A stretch of DNA of 64,000 nt from Bordetella parapertussis (GCA_945877235.1 CAMCRF010000005.1:83249-147248); one strand, 5' to 3'; positions 41,551 through 52,709 are shown, numbered from the stretch's first letter. The notes: generated by a model from the sequence alone, not told the origin. Numbers and translations are program-made.

Positions 41551-42519
41551 GTGAAGCGCCTCTTTAAGCCCCTTCTCGGCGTGCTGCTGCTGATCGCCCT
41601 CTTTCATTCGGTGGGCTGGTCAGACGTGGCCGCGAGCCTCCTGCAGACACAAGCGGGGTGGCTTGGGGCAGCGCTCTTCTTTGCGCTCCTGGCAAACCTG
41701 GTGTGTGTGCTGCGCTGGAAGTTCATCTCCGATCGTCTGGGCCTAGTGGCGCCCTACACACGACTCGGTTCCTTGTATTTTCAGGGCATCTTTGCCAACA
41801 GTATTCTGCCCGGAGGCATTGTGGGCGGAGATGTCTGGCGGAGCATGGGACTGGCCCAAACGGCCTGCAAAACGGCCACGCCCGAGCGTCAGTCTCTGGC
41901 CGCGGCGACGGTCTTTCTCGATCGTGCAGCAGGCTTTTGGGGCTTGGCGGTGCTCAGCCTGTTGGCCCTAGGCGCATTGGCTGTGCAGTGGCAGTCAGGC
42001 CGCTCGCCTGCAGACACCAATATGCTCTCAAACGCGACCCTCTTTGGCGCGATGGGCTACGCCCAAACGCTTGCAGCGCTGCTGGTCTTGCCATGGCTAG
42101 CGGCGGGTGTTGGGGCGCCGCTCATCAGCAAGTTCGCGGCCCAGACAGGCCGCTGGCAGGCCAAGGTGGAGGTCATGCTGCAGCTCGCTCGGTCAACACC
42201 CCTGCTCCTGCGCACGCTGCCACAAACGGCCGTGAGCCAGCTTTTGGGCATTGCAGCGCTGGCCTGCGCGTTTCAAGCAGTGGGGCTCGATGTGCCGCCA
42301 CTCGTGGTGGCTGCTGTGAGCTGTGGCATTTTCCTTTTTGGCGCACTGCCGGCTGCGATTGGTGGCTTCGGTGCGCGCGAGCTCGGCGCTGTGGCGTTTC
42401 TCGCCCCGCTGGGTTTCGATGAGGCTGCTGTCATCGCAGGCTCCATCCTCTTCGGACTTACAGCCACCATCCAGGGCCTGGCAGGTCTCTTGGCCTGGCT
42501 TCAGACGCGCACACGCTGA
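41551..42519 (+). CDS. YbhN/AglD-like membrane protein (LPG-synthase TM family)
   Basis: 322 residues, GTG start two bases after the previous stop. About eight membrane segments. The family (lysylphosphatidylglycerol synthase-type TM region, UPF0104) includes the sequence pattern seen here: FQGIFANSILPGGIVGGDVWRS near residue 80 and GALPAAIGGFGARELGAVAFL near 265. Members are proposed to flip or present polyprenyl-linked sugars or lipids. Placement between the sugar-charging enzyme and an ArnT-like transferase fits a flippase-like role for undecaprenyl-phosphate-sugar; not proven by sequence. Confidence 0.82.
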   Translation: MKRLFKPLLGVLLLIALFHSVGWSDVAASLLQTQAGWLGAALFFALLANLVCVLRWKFISDRLGLVAPYTRLGSLYFQGIFANSILPGGIVGGDVWRSMGLAQTACKTATPERQSLAAATVFLDRAAGFWGLAVLSLLALGALAVQWQSGRSPADTNMLSNATLFGAMGYAQTLAALLVLPWLAAGVGAPLISKFAAQTGRWQAKVEVMLQLARSTPLLLRTLPQTAVSQLLGIAALACAFQAVGLDVPPLVVAAVSCGIFLFGALPAAIGGFGARELGAVAFLAPLGFDEAAVIAGSILFGLTATIQGLAGLLAWLQTRTR

Positions 42520-44174
42520 TGCAACACGACCGTCGCCTGCTGGCGTTTGCATGGTTTGCGGCACTGGTCATTTTGTTCTTCCAGCTCGGCAGCGCGCCCC
42601 TCACCGACGTTGACGAGGGTGCATTCTCGGAGGCCACGCGTGAGATGTTGGCCCGCGGCGACTTTATCTCCCCTTGGCTGCTCGATGCGCCCCGGTTCGA
42701 CAAGCCCGTACTCATTCACTGGCTTCAAATGCTGGGCTTCGCAGCCTTCGGCGAGAACGCCTGGGGTGCACGCCTGCCCAGCGCCGTTGCGGGCCTCGCC
42801 TGGATTGGCTGTATCGGTGGCTGGGCCTACCTCATTGCCCAGCGGCTTGCGCCCGCAGCCGCATTGAATGTCTATGCCTGGGGCGTGCTCGTGGCAGCCA
42901 CCTGCCTGGGCGTCCCCGCGATGTCGCGTGCAGCAACCGCAGACGCGCTGCTCAATGCCCTCATGGCCGCCTCGCTGCTTTTTCTCTGGAAGGGGCTTTG
43001 CGCGAGCGAACTCCGTACCGCGCGGGGAAGCTTTCGCTGGGCAGCGCTCTTCATTGGCCTGGGCGTGCTCACCAAAGGGCCCGTGGCCATTATGGTCCCC
43101 GCGGCAGCGAGCCTCTTGGCCGCACTCTCGATGCGGCAGATTGGCCTGTGGCTTCGCCTCTCGTTCGACCCCCTGGCCTGGCTCATTGCCGCCGCCGTGA
43201 GCCTGCCTTGGTACTGGCTTCAATACGAGGCGCAGGGCATGGCATTCATCGATGGGTTCTTCGGTCAGCACAACCTGAGTCGCTTCACGGAGACCATGCA
43301 TGGGTTTTCCGCAGGGCCGCTCTACTACCCCGCCTGGATGCTCATTGCCTCGCTGCCCTGGCTGCCGGTGGTGTTAAGAACGCTCTGGTCTGGGCAGCAG
43401 CAGCTCAGGCAGGCAGGACCCCTGCGTGCGCCGGAGGTGCACATGGCCTGGTGGGTGCTGGCCTTTGTGGTGGTGTTCTTTAGTTTCTCGGCCACCAAGC
43501 TGCCGCACTATGGCTTTTATGGCCTCTCTGGTCTCTTGGTGCTGATGGCGCTGGTCCTGGGAGGCGCGGCAGGAAAGCCCGAGGGGCTTATGCGCTGGGC
43601 CGCAGGCTTCTCTGGCCTGTGCGCAGTCGGTCTTGGGCTCTCGCCCTTCTGGCTCGGGGATGTCGCCCTGAGTGTGAGCGACCCCTATTACCAGGTGGTG
43701 TTGAAGGAGGCCGCGCGGCAGCTCGAAGACGCGTCATGGCCGCTGCTGCTGATCGCCCTCTTGGCGATTGACCCGATTGTGCTGGCGCTCTGGCGACCGC
43801 GGCAGCTGCCCATTCGAGAGGCCTGGGGCGCAGCCTGGGGCGCAGCGCTCTGCGGCGTCGCCCTTTATGGGCTCCTGGTTCCAACCATCATGCAAGCCCT
43901 GCGAGGCCCCGTGGTGGAGGCCGCGCAGGTGCTGCGCAACCACAGCCAGCCCGGCGGCTCAGAGCAGGCGTTGAGCCACGCCATAACCTGGCGGCTTGCG
44001 GCGCCCAGCCTCTCCTTTGCGGCGGGCCAGGTCATTCCCAAAGGAGACCCCAAGCCAGGAAGCTGGGTGGTGTTACACGCAAAGGATTTGGGAAAGCTCA
44101 CCCAAGAGACTGCATGCCGGGACGCGCGGCTGGTCTGGGAGCAGACGGGCATTGCAGTTGTGTGGTGCCGCTAA
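42519..44174 (+). CDS. Second ArnT-like GT39 membrane glycosyltransferase
   Basis: 551 residues; its ATG overlaps the previous stop (TGATG). About eleven membrane segments. The N-terminal loop reads LTDVDEGAFSEATREMLARGDFI and DAPRFDKPVLIHWLQML, the classical ArnT/PMT D-E and KP motifs; MSRAATADALLNALMAASLLF and GLGVLTKGPVAIMVPAA (GVLTKGP) are further GT39 signs. It uses an undecaprenyl-linked sugar on the periplasmic side. More canonical than the paralogue at 38870-40567, so the two probably differ in acceptor or sugar. Its 3' end overlaps the truncated DUF4143 gene by four bases. Confidence 0.9.
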   Translation: MQHDRRLLAFAWFAALVILFFQLGSAPLTDVDEGAFSEATREMLARGDFISPWLLDAPRFDKPVLIHWLQMLGFAAFGENAWGARLPSAVAGLAWIGCIGGWAYLIAQRLAPAAALNVYAWGVLVAATCLGVPAMSRAATADALLNALMAASLLFLWKGLCASELRTARGSFRWAALFIGLGVLTKGPVAIMVPAAASLLAALSMRQIGLWLRLSFDPLAWLIAAAVSLPWYWLQYEAQGMAFIDGFFGQHNLSRFTETMHGFSAGPLYYPAWMLIASLPWLPVVLRTLWSGQQQLRQAGPLRAPEVHMAWWVLAFVVVFFSFSATKLPHYGFYGLSGLLVLMALVLGGAAGKPEGLMRWAAGFSGLCAVGLGLSPFWLGDVALSVSDPYYQVVLKEAARQLEDASWPLLLIALLAIDPIVLALWRPRQLPIREAWGAAWGAALCGVALYGLLVPTIMQALRGPVVEAAQVLRNHSQPGGSEQALSHAITWRLAAPSLSFAAGQVIPKGDPKPGSWVVLHAKDLGKLTQETACRDARLVWEQTGIAVVWCR

Positions 44175-44881
44175 GGAGCGGCCCAAAAGCTTGAAATAGG
44201 TACGGCCCAGATCTTTGGCCCGAGAGGCAGTGTCTCCTCACCCGTATAGAGCACCAGTCCGCCGATGAATGCGTTGGGCATTTGTTGAGCCAATCGACGC
44301 AATCCGCGGAGATCACTCTTACCAAGGCTCATGGTTGCCTTGACCTCGATGCCAATCAAGCCACCTCGGGGATCCTCCAAAACGAAATCGACCTCGTACT
44401 GATCCGTATCACGGTAGTGATAAACACGATACGGTTCATCTGCAGTTTGAATGTGCTTGAGCAGTTCTGCATAAACGAAAGCTTCCAACATAGGCCCCAA
44501 TCGGAGGCGGTTCTGCTCAAGCTCGCTTGCAGTCACACCCGAAATGGCAGCCAACAGGCCAGAATCCAGAAAATGAATTTTTGGTGCCTTGACCAAACGA
44601 TTCAGGTGATTGCTTGACCAAGCCTCAAGCCTTCTCAACAGAAACATCTGCTCGAAGATACTGACAAAACGTGCCGCGGTTTTAGAGTCGAGCCCAACCT
44701 GCGCGGCGAGCTGACTAAAGTTGGCAATTTGTCCCGATGTCAGCGCAATGACGCGCAAGAGACGTGAGAGAGCATCAATCTTGTCCACGCTTGCGAGTTC
44801 ACGTACATCTCTCTGAATGAGCGCGTCGAGATATTGCTGCGCCCAAGCCTGTCTGCGACGCTCAGAGTCGCGGGTGAGCAC
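44171..44881 (-). pseudogene. DUF4143 ATPase, 5'-truncated
   Basis: 236 residues remain of a family whose full members have about 400. Present are the winged-helix-like region (SRLLRVIALTSGQIANFSQLAA) and the DUF4143/nuclease-like C-terminus (KAPKIHFLDSGLLAAISGV, YEVDFVLEDPRGGLIGIEVKA). The AAA part with Walker A and B is missing: in-frame stops lie just upstream of the GTG, and no remnant is visible before the tRNA gene. Compare the complete relative at 61908-63089. It may still be translated, but ATPase activity is lost. Confidence 0.7.
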
Positions 44882-44985
44882 CTTGGGGCTCTAGTCACAG
44901 CTCATATTTTTCGTTTATTTTGGAATCTGAGTTCGTTTAATTCGGAATATACGTGCCGAAAATCTGGAATTTAAACTCAGTTGTG
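44882..44985. repeat. AT-rich inverted repeat beside tRNA-Leu
   Basis: The 104 bases between the truncated ATPase gene and the tRNA are much more AT-rich than their surroundings. CTGAGTTCGTTTAATTC (44929-44945) pairs imperfectly with GAATTTAAACTCAG (44967-44980). It could be a terminator for the tRNA transcript or an end of an excised element. No gene is seen. Confidence 0.4.
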
Positions 44986-45072
44986 TGGTGCCAGAGGCGG
45001 GACTCGAACCCGCACACCCTCTCGGGCGCCGGATTTTGAGTCCGGTGCGTCTACCAATTCCACCACTCTGGC
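44986..45072 (-). tRNA. tRNA-Leu (anticodon CAA)
   Basis: 87 bases including an encoded CCA end. On the minus strand the 5' acceptor GCCAGAG pairs with CTCTGGC. The anticodon stem CCGGA/TCCGG closes the loop CTCAAAA, giving anticodon CAA, which reads UUG. A long variable arm (CGCCCGAGAGGGTG) and the GGTTCGAGTCC T-arm are as expected for a class II leucine tRNA. On the minus strand TATACT (45094-45099) lies upstream as a possible -10 box. Confidence 0.96.
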
Positions 45073-45113
45073 GTGGGCTGGTGCAGGGGTAGGAGTATAC
45101 CGCGAGCGGTCTG

Positions 45114-45632
45114 CTAGACCACCAACACCGAGCGGCAAGAGAAGCCTTGTGCGGCAAGCCGCTTGGCGCCGTTGAGAAACCCAATCTCGAGCAGGGCCAC
45201 CGAGCCAATCGCAGCAGCTCCCGTCATGGCCACCAGATCTCGGGTCGCCAACAGGGTTCCACCGGTGGCCAGCACATCGTCGACCAGCAGCACGCGATCG
45301 GCTGTGCTCAGCACGTCTTTGCGGATCTCGAGGTGGTCCGACCCGTACTCGAGCTCATAACTCACGCGGTGCGTCTCGGGTGGCAGCTTGTTGGCCTTGC
45401 GAATCATGACAAAAGGCTTTTCCAGGTGCTGGGCCAGCGCCACCCCAAACAGAAACCCGCGCGACTCGATGCCCGCAATGGCGCTGAATTCCTCAGCGGG
45501 ATAGAGCGCGGCCATCTGGCGTATCGCTTCCGCTCGCGCCTCGGGATGGGCCAAGAGTGGAGAGACATCGCGAAATCCCACGCCGGGCTTGGGAAAGTCA
45601 GCCACCACCGGAATGTAGTTCAATAGGTTCAT
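45114..45632 (-). CDS. apt: Adenine phosphoribosyltransferase
   Basis: 172 residues. It salvages adenine with PRPP to AMP. N-terminus NYIPVVADFPKPGVGFRDVSPLL is typical of Apt; IAGIESRGFLFGVALA and the PRPP loop VLLVDDVLATGGTLLAT are the conserved motifs. The longer frame to 45788 lies inside the divergent nucleosidase gene, so ATG 45632 is chosen. That start codon shares two bases with the ATG of the opposite gene at 45631. Adenine made by the nucleosidase is the substrate of Apt, so the pair forms a logical salvage unit. Confidence 0.95.
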   Translation of the reverse strand: MNLLNYIPVVADFPKPGVGFRDVSPLLAHPEARAEAIRQMAALYPAEEFSAIAGIESRGFLFGVALAQHLEKPFVMIRKANKLPPETHRVSYELEYGSDHLEIRKDVLSTADRVLLVDDVLATGGTLLATRDLVAMTGAAAIGSVALLEIGFLNGAKRLAAQGFSCRSVLVV

Positions 45633-46181
45633 GACCAAGATCTTAATCCTCACGGCACTGCCTGCCGAACTCGAGCACAAGCCACTGCCCTTTGACTTTC
45701 CGGTTGTATTCACTGGTGTGGGCAAGGTGAACGCAGCACTCGCCACGGCACAGGCCATTCGAGACCATCGACCCGACTGTATCTGCAATTACGGCACGGC
45801 CGGAGGTGTCTCGGCCCAGGCAGTCGGGCTCCACGAGATTCGGGCAGTCATTCAGCGCGACATGATGGCCGAACCTCTCGCACCCCGTGGACAGACCCCC
45901 TTCGATGACGCGCCCCTGCGCCTTCTCTCCGCGAGCACGAACACCCATGGCCTGCTCTGCGCAACGGGCGACAGTTTTGTAAGCAGCGCCGACCCGTGGC
46001 TTCACGCCCAAGGCGTTGATCTGGTGGACATGGAGCTCTGGGGGATTGCCATGGCCTGTCGACAAGCGGGTGTGCCCTGGAGGTCTTGGAAGTATGTGAG
46101 TGACAACGCCAACGAGCACTCGCCTTCAGACTGGGCTGAGAATGTGCATCGCGGGCGAGAGGCGTTTATCTCGGCGCTGCT

Positions 46182-46185
<4 letters not shown>
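45631..46185 (+). CDS. Adenosylhomocysteine/methylthioadenosine nucleosidase-like
   Basis: 184 residues, PNP/UDP phosphorylase fold. [16 protein letters not shown] and [19 protein letters not shown] at the N-terminus, [10 protein letters not shown], and [22 protein letters not shown] with the ME(L)xG(I)A motif of MTA/SAH nucleosidases and related enzymes. Shorter than E. coli Mtn (232 residues). It probably releases adenine or another base from a nucleoside. Divergent from apt with overlapping start codons, and its stop overlaps the queA start (ATGA), so it is co-transcribed with queA. Substrate not certain. Confidence 0.82.
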
Positions 46186-48400
<2,215 letters not shown>

Positions 48401-48425
48401 TCCCCCCTCTTGAAGGAGTTCGATT

Positions 48426-48758
48426 GTGCTGATTTCCCCCGCATACGCGCAGGCCGCCGGCGCTGCACCCGATCCACTCATGAGCTTTCTGCCGCTCATT
48501 CTCATGTTCGTGGTGCTCTACTTCCTCATGATTCGTCCCCAGATGAAAAAGGCCAAGGAGCACCGTCAGCTGGTGGAAGGTCTGCAAAAGGGTGATGAAG
48601 TCATCACAGCGGCTGGCTTGGTGGGCCGGATCACCAAGGTCGACACCAGCTATGTCACGCTGGAAGTCTCAGGCGGCGACAAGCCAACCGAAATGGTCAT
48701 GCAGCGCTCTGCGGTTCAAACCCTGCTGCCCAAGGGCACGATGAAAGATCTGCTTTGA
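48426..48758 (+). CDS. yajC: Sec translocon accessory protein YajC
   Basis: 110 residues, GTG start with AAGGAG upstream. One membrane segment (LMSFLPLILMFVVLYFLMI), then RPQMKKAKEHRQLVEGLQKGDEV, the family signature, and a small beta-rich cytoplasmic domain (AAGLVGRITKVDTSYVTLEV). It associates with SecDF-YidC at the inner membrane. The stop overlaps the secD TTG start (TTGA), so the genes are translationally coupled. Confidence 0.96.
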   Translation: MLISPAYAQAAGAAPDPLMSFLPLILMFVVLYFLMIRPQMKKAKEHRQLVEGLQKGDEVITAAGLVGRITKVDTSYVTLEVSGGDKPTEMVMQRSAVQTLLPKGTMKDLL

Positions 48759-50617
48759 ATCGAGTTGCATGGTGGCGGCTGGCGATCATGGCGCTGGCCC
48801 TGGCGTTTGGCCTGCTCTATAGCCTTCCCAACCTCTTTGGGGAGGCGCCCGCAGTTCAGGTGTCTTCGGCGAAGGCCACGGTCAAGATTCAGTCCAGCCT
48901 GGTAGAGACCGTTGAAGGTGCACTCAAGGCGGCCAACATCGAGTCCACGGCGATTGGCTTTGAGACGAACAACACGGGCAACACCGTGCGGGCCCGCTTT
49001 GCCAATACCGACACCCAACTTCTGGCCAAAGATGCCATTGAGAAGGCGCTCAATGGCGGCTCCGCTCCCGAAGATGCGCGCTATGTGGTGGCGCTCAACC
49101 TGGTCTCCGCGTCGCCCCAGTGGCTCACCAGCCTCGCAGCGCTGCCGATGTACCTGGGCCTTGACCTGCGTGGCGGTGTGCACTTTCTGCTGCAGGTCGA
49201 TATGCAGGCGGCGCTCTCGAAGCGTTACGACTCCCTGCTCTCCGAAGCCCGCACCCTGCTGCGCGACAAACGGGTTCGTCATGCTGGTCTCAGCCGCAAC
49301 GAAGACCTTATTGAAGTTCGCTTCAAAGACGAGGCTGTGCGCCAAGAGGGGCTCAAGACCCTGACCGAGCAGTTCCCCGAGGTCGATTGGCAGGCGGCCT
49401 CCACCAACAGTCCTGAGGCCCCGCTCGCGCTTCGCGGCAGCCTTAAGCCTGATGCAAAAACCCGCATCCAAGAGGTGGCACTCAAGCAAAACATCGTCAC
49501 CCTGGGCAACCGAATCAATGAACTCGGCGTGGCCGAGCCCATCGTGCAGCAACAAGGTGCAGACCGCATCGTGGTGCAGCTCCCCGGTGTGCAAGACACG
49601 GCAAAGGCCAAGGACATCCTGGGCCGAACCGCCACGCTTGAGGTGCGCATGGTCGATGACTCCTCAGAGGCCCAGATTGCACTGGCAGAGGGTCGTGTGC
49701 CGCTCGGGCTTGAGCGCTTCACCGAGCGCGGAGGTTTGCCCCTGCTGCTCAAGAAGGAAGTGGTGCTCACGGGCGACAACCTCACAGATGCGCAAGCCGG
49801 ATTTGACTCCCAGAACCCTAATGAGCCCGCGGTTCACCTAAACCTCGACAGCAAGGGGGCACGCATTTTTCGTGATGTCACCCGCGAAAATATCGGCAAG
49901 CGCATGGCCATTGTGCTTATTGAGAAGGGACGTGGTGAGGTGATTACCGCCCCGGTCATTCGGTCGGAGATTCCTGGCGGTCGGGTGCAGATTTCCGGGC
50001 AAATGACCACGGTAGAGGCCGCAGACACGGCACTGCTGCTGCGCGCAGGTTCGCTGGCTGCACCCATGGAAATCATTGAAGAGCGAACGATTGGTCCAAG
50101 CCTGGGCGCAGATAACATTGCCAAGGGCTTTAACTCCACCTTGTGGGGCTTTGTGATCATTGCCCTCTTCATGGTGGCCTACTACACCCTGTTTGGTGTG
50201 TTCTCCGTGCTGGCCCTGAGCCTTAACCTGCTGCTGCTCTTTGCCTTGCTCTCGGTTCTGCAAGCCACGCTCACCCTGCCGGGTATTGCGGCCATTGCCC
50301 TCACCTTGGGTATGGCGATCGACGCCAACGTGCTCATTAACGAACGCGTTCGCGAGGAGCTCGAATCCGGCGCCTCACCACAAACGGCCATTGCCACCGG
50401 CTACGACAAGGCTTGGGCGACCATCCTCGACTCCAACATCACCACGCTCATTGCGGGCATTGCCCTGCTTGCGTTTGGTTCCGGGCCTGTGCGCGGCTTT
50501 GCGGTGGTGCATGTGCTGGGCATTCTCACATCTATGTTCTCGGCGGTTTTCTTCAGCCGAGGGCTGGTGAACCTCTGGTACGGCGGGCGCAAGGTTAAAG
50601 CGCTGGCGGTTGGTTAA
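48755..50617 (+). CDS. secD: Protein translocase subunit SecD
   Basis: 620 residues, TTG start. TM1 with LLYSLPNLFGEAPAVQV, then the large periplasmic P1 domain that holds YLGLDLRGGVHFLLQVDM, then the membrane half with TM2-TM6 (SLGADNIAKGFNSTLWGF, LPGIAAIALTLGMAIDANVLINERVREEL). With SecF it uses the proton gradient to pull proteins through SecYEG. GMAIDANVLI contains the conserved Asp of the proton path. The length matches the family. Confidence 0.97.
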   Translation: MNRVAWWRLAIMALALAFGLLYSLPNLFGEAPAVQVSSAKATVKIQSSLVETVEGALKAANIESTAIGFETNNTGNTVRARFANTDTQLLAKDAIEKALNGGSAPEDARYVVALNLVSASPQWLTSLAALPMYLGLDLRGGVHFLLQVDMQAALSKRYDSLLSEARTLLRDKRVRHAGLSRNEDLIEVRFKDEAVRQEGLKTLTEQFPEVDWQAASTNSPEAPLALRGSLKPDAKTRIQEVALKQNIVTLGNRINELGVAEPIVQQQGADRIVVQLPGVQDTAKAKDILGRTATLEVRMVDDSSEAQIALAEGRVPLGLERFTERGGLPLLLKKEVVLTGDNLTDAQAGFDSQNPNEPAVHLNLDSKGARIFRDVTRENIGKRMAIVLIEKGRGEVITAPVIRSEIPGGRVQISGQMTTVEAADTALLLRAGSLAAPMEIIEERTIGPSLGADNIAKGFNSTLWGFVIIALFMVAYYTLFGVFSVLALSLNLLLLFALLSVLQATLTLPGIAAIALTLGMAIDANVLINERVREELESGASPQTAIATGYDKAWATILDSNITTLIAGIALLAFGSGPVRGFAVVHVLGILTSMFSAVFFSRGLVNLWYGGRKVKALAVG

Positions 50618-50632
50618 GGGCGGACTCACGCG

Positions 50633-51568
50633 ATGAACTTCTTCAAAATCAGTCGTGACATCCCGTTCATGCGGCATGCCAAGCTGCTCAACGCAATCTC
50701 TTTTCTCACCTTCGTGGCTGCGGTGGTCTTTATTGCTCTGCGGGGCCTCGCCTTCTCCATCGAGTTCACCGGCGGAACGGTCATTGAGGTCGCCTACCCG
50801 CAGGCCGCTCCCATTAACGAGGTACGGACGACAGTGCAGGGGCTGGGCTATGCCGATGCCCAGGTCCAGAACTTTGGGAGCTCACGCGAACTCTTGATTC
50901 GACTGCCGCTCGATGCTGAGCGCAGCAAGGCGCAAGCTGAGGAAGTCTTCAAGGCCATTCAACCTCTGGGTGGTGGCGGAGCCGAGCTGCGTCGCGTTGA
51001 ATTTGTGGGCCCACAAGTCGGCAGCGAACTTGCGGTCGACGGACTCACAGCGCTGGTGTTCGTCATTGTAGGCATCATGATTTACCTCGCAGTGCGGTTC
51101 GAGTGGAAATTTGCAGTGGCCGCAATCATTGCAAACCTGCACGACGTGGTCATCATTCTGGGATTCTTTGCGGCCTTCCAGTGGGAGTTCTCCCTCTCGG
51201 TGCTTGCGGCCATTCTGGCGGTGCTGGGTTACTCGGTGAATGAGTCGGTTGTGGTTGCAGACCGCATTCGTGAGAACTTTCGGCGCATGCGCAAGGCCAC
51301 CGTCACCGAGGTCATCGATAACGCCATTACGCGCACCATGAGCCGCACCATCATCACTCACGGCACCACAGAGACCATGGTGCTTACCATGCTCATCTTT
51401 GGTGGACCGGTGCTGCACTACTTCGCGCTGGCCCTCACCATTGGCATTGTGTTTGGCATCTACTCCTCCATCTTCGTCATGGCCCCCATCACCATGTGGC
51501 TGGGCATCAAGCGCGAAGACCTGGTCAAGCCCCCACCCAAGCAGCAAGACGAGGTGATTGTTCCCTAG
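50633..51568 (+). CDS. secF: Protein translocase subunit SecF
   Basis: 311 residues. TM1 near residue 20, the periplasmic FSIEFTGGTVIEVAY motif, and five further TM segments with VIGYS-type motif AAILAVLGYSVNESVVVADRIREN and TRTMSRTIITHGTTETM. It forms the SecDF complex. It follows secD by 15 bases. A perfect eight-base hairpin overlaps its stop codon. Confidence 0.97.
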   Translation: MNFFKISRDIPFMRHAKLLNAISFLTFVAAVVFIALRGLAFSIEFTGGTVIEVAYPQAAPINEVRTTVQGLGYADAQVQNFGSSRELLIRLPLDAERSKAQAEEVFKAIQPLGGGGAELRRVEFVGPQVGSELAVDGLTALVFVIVGIMIYLAVRFEWKFAVAAIIANLHDVVIILGFFAAFQWEFSLSVLAAILAVLGYSVNESVVVADRIRENFRRMRKATVTEVIDNAITRTMSRTIITHGTTETMVLTMLIFGGPVLHYFALALTIGIVFGIYSSIFVMAPITMWLGIKREDLVKPPPKQQDEVIVP

Positions 51569-51582
51569 GCCATTGGCCTAGG
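51564..51582. repeat. Hairpin between convergent secF and recombinase genes
   Basis: CCTAGGCC (51564-51571), loop ATT, GGCCTAGG (51575-51582): a perfect eight-base-pair stem overlapping both stop codon regions. There is no T-run on either strand, so it is a weak terminator candidate at best. Confidence 0.45.
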
Positions 51583-52624
51583 CGCCTCGCCTGCTCTGCA
51601 GCATGCCCACATTCATCTCGGGGTTTAGCTCCGAGGCGTAGAACTTCTCAATCATCGCAACAGAGGTGCGCGCATTCTTTGCCAGGGTGAGCAGGTCAAT
51701 ACCCTGGCCATAGAGCAGCCGAAAGGTAATGGCCGTGTGACGCAGGCTATAGAGCGAGCGGGTCTGCCCCCGTTGGCCCTGTCGAAGCCCTGCGTGCTCA
51801 AGCACCCGCCGAAAGTGATGATCCATGGCCATCATGGCGGATTTTCGATTCCTGACCTCGGGGTAGAAGACATAGTCCATCGGTGACGCGCGCTCCCTGC
51901 TCTGTGCAAGCGCAAGCAGTCGCTCATAGATGCGCACAGCTGGCCTTAGGGTAATGATGGTCTCTGTGTGTCGCTTGCTCTCAGGCAGGCGCAGCCGCAG
52001 GTAGGTATATCGCCCTCTGACTACCTCTACATGCTGATGCTGGAAGTTCTTCAGATCTGATGGGCGCATGAAGCTATTGACCATAAAGGCAATGAGCCAC
52101 CGCATCTCAACCGGTATGGGTGCATCGCGAGCGAAGAGTCGGCCCTGGGTGTCTCGGTGGGTCGACTCTATGCGCATGGCCTCCGGGCCAACCTGCGCCA
52201 TGCGGCGAGCGGTTCGCCAGAGCGTGAGCAGCTCTTGTGGCGTGAATCCTCCACGGGGGACGGAGGTTGTCCGTAACTTGGGCGCTTGCCGTGCGAGTTT
52301 TTCAAGGTACGCATTCTCGGACTGACGGAATGCACGAACCGCTGTCTGGACGACCTGACGCTTCGTCGAAGACGTGAGGCGGGACACTGAGGGTGATGTG
52401 AGCAGAGACCCCCAGTTTGGGCTGCTCCCATCCAACTCGCAAGACTCAAACCATGGCACCAGGTAGCGATTGCATCGACTCGAGAAATTTCGGGCAGTTG
52501 CTTGTGAGATCTCTCCCCGACTCGCTCTCTCGTTTTCTTGAAGGCACGCACGCGCCAAGCATGCGTTGTAATTAAATTGAAGTGAGGTAGGTTTCTGTGC
52601 CGCCTGGCGCGATGTGTTTTTCAT
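51578..52624 (-). CDS. Tyrosine recombinase/integrase-like protein
   Basis: 348 residues. The C-terminal half has the catalytic layout of tyrosine recombinases: an Arg in FMVNSFMRPSDLKNFQ, Lys-containing LRLPESKRHTETI, the box LYSLRHTAITFRLLYGQGID (HxxR variant RHT), and the nucleophile in MIEKFYASE near the end. The N-terminal half resembles a helical core-binding domain. It stands alone; no xis, phage or plasmid genes or att repeats are visible. It may be a stand-alone integrase remnant or a chromosomally fixed recombinase. Full-length and intact. Confidence 0.75.
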   Translation of the reverse strand: MKNTSRQAAQKPTSLQFNYNACLARACLQENERASRGEISQATARNFSSRCNRYLVPWFESCELDGSSPNWGSLLTSPSVSRLTSSTKRQVVQTAVRAFRQSENAYLEKLARQAPKLRTTSVPRGGFTPQELLTLWRTARRMAQVGPEAMRIESTHRDTQGRLFARDAPIPVEMRWLIAFMVNSFMRPSDLKNFQHQHVEVVRGRYTYLRLRLPESKRHTETIITLRPAVRIYERLLALAQSRERASPMDYVFYPEVRNRKSAMMAMDHHFRRVLEHAGLRQGQRGQTRSLYSLRHTAITFRLLYGQGIDLLTLAKNARTSVAMIEKFYASELNPEMNVGMLQSRRGA

Positions 52625-52709
52625 CGGCCAGGACAGTAATGCAAAGGGCTACCGCCTGCCCTCGGGCAACCATCGGATAGACGCGAGAACTAACTCGCGT
52701 CCCAAAACA
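52625..52709. other. Short gap with no visible feature
   Basis: 85 bases between the recombinase start and the end of the lipoprotein gene. It must hold the recombinase promoter and the lipoprotein terminator, but I see no convincing box, palindrome or hairpin. Confidence 0.4.

Noticed and set aside
42501..43301. Minus-strand frame of 266 codons opposite the second ArnT-like gene
   Set aside because: Charged, membrane-free translation that mirrors a hydrophobic membrane protein; a typical GC-rich shadow.
45108..45120. Short hairpin GGTCT-GCT-AGACC at the apt stop
   Set aside because: Only five base pairs and no T-run; too weak to call a terminator.
48716..49594. Minus-strand frame of 292 codons opposite secD
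   Set aside because: Antisense to a well-conserved essential gene, no start signal.
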